From NCBI GenBank assembly GCA_015222985.1, contig JADFWI010000056.1, positions 1-8,629 on the forward strand: a stretch of 8,629 bases of DNA. The letters are read 5' to 3'. The notes under the pieces are model-generated. The model saw only the letters and a list, made by a program, of their open reading frames with translations, was not told the DNA's origin and searched no databases. The position numbers and the translations under genes were made by a program. Origin of the DNA: Pseudomonadota bacterium. GTDB lineage: Bacteria; Desulfobacterota; Desulfobacteria; Desulfobacterales; C00003060. Of the stretch, positions 6,973 to 8,629 are shown in pieces (within the stretch, counting starts at the first letter, position 1; each line of letters begins with the position of its first letter).

Positions 6973-8031
6973 CTAAATCTCCTGTATGGTGCAAATTGAT
7001 TTGACCTTATTTATGGCGGCATACTGATCGACTGCAATTTTACCTGCTCTTTGTGCATAGACATGGTTCGGGCAATCAGAAAGTCGGTCTGTGAATATCA
7101 ATAGGGCGGGATAGATTTTGTCTTTTTTGTAAATGGGACGGAGATGCACTGGAGAGGCCAGACGTTCAAATTTTTCTCCATCTGCATATTTCCATTCAAG
7201 AGTAGTATTGCAGAAGTTTTGTGTATACGGCATTCCAAGGACCACTCTGCGGACGCGAAGATCGTCGTTTAACCTGTTATTCATCGCAGCTATAGCATCA
7301 TCATGGTCTTCCCTGCCAATGCCGTTATAGATTATCCAACTTTTATGGGGTGGTTTGAACTTGTACCTCCTAACCTCCCACCACTTTTCAGCTAACCATT
7401 TCGCTGCATTCAAACCACTGGAAGTTTCCTTTGGACGCCTATACAGTTCAAAAGGTTTTTTCTCTTTTTTACATGGAAGATATGATTTAATTGTATCCCA
7501 AAGTGAAACCGGTTCATTTGCTTCATTAATGGCATCAGCGAGTTTTTTTGTTTGGGGGCAATCTGCCTTATCACAATCTACTTGAACCAGCCTCATGCAT
7601 CCGGCAGCCCTGGTGGAACGGCTCCCAAGGGCTCCAAGGCTTATCCATAGGGCGGCTACTGCAACGCCTTTCTCCAGGAGATCTTTTTCTCTTGATTTGA
7701 GCTCCAGTTCAAAAGAGGTCTTCACAGGCAGGCATTCTCGTCCCTGATTTGTCAGAAAATACCAGAGATATGTTGAAAGCTCATTGTTTTGATCATTCAA
7801 ATTAAACGGTTCAGGTCCGCGGTTTACCTTTGCAATACGAACAGTCAGCGGCGAAATCTTTTCGGTGGAACCGAATAGTTCCGCTTCTTCGTCCCGTGTC
7901 GCCCCACATATCCTGTACCACCATCGAAGTTGCCCCCGGATGGACTGGGTACGAAGTTCGGGCTTGCTCTGATCTGCTCCTCCGCAGAAACAAGGGGTGA
8001 TGAATTCGGCTTTAAGTGCGGCGGTAAGCAT
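6973..8031 (-). CDS. cmr1: Type III-B effector subunit Cmr1 (RAMP, Cas7-like)
   Basis: The 352-residue protein starts with the hallmark FITPCFCGGADQSKPELRT (10-28) followed by SIRGQLRWWYR (30-40). The pattern of TPxFxGGA and SIRGxLRWWxR is diagnostic for Cmr1, the Cas7-type subunit at the target 5' end, next to Cmr6. A second motif LGALGSRSTRAAGC (132-145) corresponds to the internal Gly/Arg-rich RAMP loop. The ATG at 8031 shares one base with the csx3 stop (TGATG), a classic re-initiation arrangement, so its translation depends on csx3. The gene is notably AT-richer than cmr2-cmr3: the 60 bases at 7441-7500 have 16 G+C. It encodes no visible nuclease site, in line with its structural role. 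Confidence 0.96.
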   Translation of the reverse strand: MLTAALKAEFITPCFCGGADQSKPELRTQSIRGQLRWWYRICGATRDEEAELFGSTEKISPLTVRIAKVNRGPEPFNLNDQNNELSTYLWYFLTNQGRECLPVKTSFELELKSREKDLLEKGVAVAALWISLGALGSRSTRAAGCMRLVQVDCDKADCPQTKKLADAINEANEPVSLWDTIKSYLPCKKEKKPFELYRRPKETSSGLNAAKWLAEKWWEVRRYKFKPPHKSWIIYNGIGREDHDDAIAAMNNRLNDDLRVRRVVLGMPYTQNFCNTTLEWKYADGEKFERLASPVHLRPIYKKDKIYPALLIFTDRLSDCPNHVYAQRAGKIAVDQYAAINKVKSICTIQEI

Positions 8032-8372
8032 CAGGGCACCTCCGTGGATTCAGTAAGTCTTATTATTTCGCCCAGTTCCGGCGCGTTCTTCACATGACGT
8101 TCTATCACTACTGCCCCTCCAAGCCTTGGATCGTAAAGACCCACCCATGCAAAAGTGTGAGACAGATGGACCAAATATCCGTAAAGCCAGATGGGGCCGC
8201 GTCCAGAGAGAATAAGACCTTTGCTCATTTCCAGACCTTCAGGCAGGTTTGTCCTGTTTAGAGAGTAAGGTTCGAGCAACCCTCCTGATGAAGCAATGGA
8301 GAAGTTACAAAGGGTAAATTTCTCAAATGTAGATATATCCCATGAAATCACATGACCATCATCAATGGACAT
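8031..8372 (-). CDS. csx3: Csx3/Crn3, cyclic tetra-adenylate ring nuclease
   Basis: From ATG 8372 the product has 113 residues, close to the roughly 110 of Archaeoglobus fulgidus Csx3 (AF1864). GLILSGRGPIWLYGYLVH (52-69) and AWVGLYDPRLGGAVVIERH (75-93) match the conserved Csx3 core. Relative to AF1864 as I remember it, the residues implicated in metal binding or cA4 cleavage are kept: His69, His72, Asp81, Arg83 and His93. Csx3 was first described as a Mn-dependent RNA deadenylating exonuclease and later as the ring nuclease Crn3, which cuts cA4 across a tetramer and ends type III signalling. Its presence implies that Cmr2 here makes cA4. The open frame extends upstream to a GTG at 8480, but GGAGGG 7 bases before 8372 and the family length decide the start. 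It is coupled to cmr1 by TGATG. Confidence 0.92.
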   Translation of the reverse strand: MSIDDGHVISWDISTFEKFTLCNFSIASSGGLLEPYSLNRTNLPEGLEMSKGLILSGRGPIWLYGYLVHLSHTFAWVGLYDPRLGGAVVIERHVKNAPELGEIIRLTESTEVP

Positions 8373-8526
8373 TGTGTGTCCCTCCAATAAATCTAATCTC
8401 ACATATGATCCAGATGAAGATACACCATCTGTTATGTTGCTCCAACTTCCTCGCCTGTGCGTTGCTCGCAAACAGGTCACTGCTATGCATGCTAAGTACG
8501 CCTTGCTTCTTTGAGAAACATTTCAT
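8362..8526 (-). CDS. Doubtful 54-residue ORF filling the cas6-csx3 gap
   Basis: The ATG at 8526 overlaps the TGA of the cas6-like frame (ATGA), and the frame runs 54 codons to a TGA at 8362, 11 bases inside csx3. The product is basic at the start (MKCFSKKQG), with a hydrophobic stretch WCIFIWIICEIRFIGG near residues 34-49. There is no good Shine-Dalgarno (only a G-run almost touching the ATG) and no family match I recognise. The coupling geometry is like that of the other genes, but an open frame of this length can arise by chance. Confidence 0.2.
   Translation of the reverse strand: MKCFSKKQGVLSMHSSDLFASNAQARKLEQHNRWCIFIWIICEIRFIGGTHNVH
8380..8385 (-). promoter_or_regulatory. Ribosome-binding site that fixes the csx3 start
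   Basis: Minus-strand GGAGGG sits 7 bases before ATG 8372. The extra 36 residues that a GTG start at 8480 would add are low in recognisable structure and have no counterpart in known Csx3, so the downstream ATG is preferred. Confidence 0.75.
8454..8476. other. Small GC-rich hairpin in the cas6-csx3 intergenic region
   Basis: On the minus strand the arms CCTG-TT-TGCG and CGCA-CAGG close on an AGCAA loop, giving eight pairs with a two-base bulge. It lies in the roughly 150-base gap (8373-8522) between cas6 and csx3. No T-run follows on either strand, so it is not an intrinsic terminator. It could be an mRNA processing or stabilising element, or chance. Apart from this hairpin and the doubtful small frame, I see nothing convincing in the gap. 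Confidence 0.25.
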
Positions 8527-8629
8527 ACCCCCCAGCCTAAAACTCTCCCTTTCCCCACATGCACATATTCTCCCAGCCTGATATACGGCCAGAACGGCCC
8601 AAAATCGCTCCCAACCGAGTATACGAGAA
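8523..8629 (-). CDS. cas6: Cas6-like CRISPR RNA endonuclease, C-terminal fragment (5' end outside window)
   Basis: Only the last 34 residues are in the window, read from base 8627 to a TGA at 8525-8523. They include GPFWPYIRLGEYVHVGKGR (10-28) followed by VLGWGV and the stop. The pattern W-x-x-RLGE-x-x-HVGKG-x-x-x-G-x-G is the C-terminal glycine-rich RNA-binding loop of Cas6 (usually ...HIGKGTSFGLG+Y). Cas6 cuts pre-crRNA in the repeat to make guides and is not part of the Cmr complex. Position just upstream of csx3-cmr1 on the same strand supports this. The protein ends right after the second Gly, without the few residues often found after the loop. The catalytic residues, normally N-terminal, are not visible, and a fusion to another domain upstream cannot be excluded. 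Confidence 0.72.
   Translation of the reverse strand, partial: LVYSVGSDFGPFWPYIRLGEYVHVGKGRVLGWGV

Noticed and set aside
8417..8445. Possible promoter TTGGAG-17-TATCTT before csx3
   Set aside because: It matches only 3 of 6 and 4 of 6 consensus bases, which is no better than chance in this AT-leaning gap.
8373..8480. N-terminal extension of Csx3 from a GTG at 8480
   Set aside because: The ATG at 8372 has a well-spaced GGAGGG, and the resulting length and N-terminus fit Csx3. The extension has no homologous counterpart.
8342..8581. Plus-strand frame of 79 codons
   Set aside because: It is antisense to csx3 and the cas6-like end, and the product looks like a low-information shadow.
1..8629. 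CRISPR array
   Set aside because: No regularly spaced 25-40 base repeats are visible on either strand. The array is presumably beyond one of the edges.

Overview
The window is one continuous minus-strand CRISPR-Cas operon of type III-B (Cmr). In transcription order, right to left, it reads: 3' end of a cas6-like gene (cut by the right edge), csx3/crn3, cmr1, cmr2 (cas10), cmr3, cmr4, cmr5, cmr6, a 203-residue two-helix membrane protein, and a reverse transcriptase gene that runs off the left edge. The reverse transcriptase is probably the N-terminal part of an RT-Cas1 fusion. No convincing plus-strand gene was found. No CRISPR array, tRNA, rRNA or mobile element is visible.

The genes are tightly packed and mostly translationally coupled: csx3/cmr1 share a TGATG, cmr1/cmr2 are 4 bases apart, cmr2/cmr3 overlap by 10 bases, cmr4/cmr5 by 11, cmr5/cmr6 by 17, and the membrane gene/RT share an ATGA. 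Only three gaps exceed 50 bases: about 150 bases between cas6 and csx3, 60 between cmr3 and cmr4, and 74 between cmr6 and the membrane gene. The last gap starts with an AT-rich dyad directly after the cmr6 stop.

Inferred working model. Cas6 cuts pre-crRNA. Cmr1-Cmr6 form the RNA-guided effector, with Cmr4 as the target-RNA-cutting backbone (its Asp is present). Cmr2/Cas10 keeps the GGDD cyclase motif but has no N-terminal HD nuclease domain, so the system should act mainly through cyclic oligoadenylate (cOA) signalling. Csx3/Crn3 would degrade cA4 and switch the signal off. No CARF-HEPN or CARF-nuclease effector is visible here, so the membrane protein is the best local candidate for the signal-driven effector; this is inference. 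The reverse transcriptase has all core motifs including YADD and suggests spacer acquisition from RNA.

The organism is a bacterium with Shine-Dalgarno-led genes and mixed G+C. RT-linked type III-B loci occur in several bacterial lineages, including Desulfobacterota and cyanobacteria. I cannot assign a taxon from this window. Base composition is uneven: GC-rich across cmr2-cmr3, and AT-rich in cmr1, csx3 and the start of the membrane gene.
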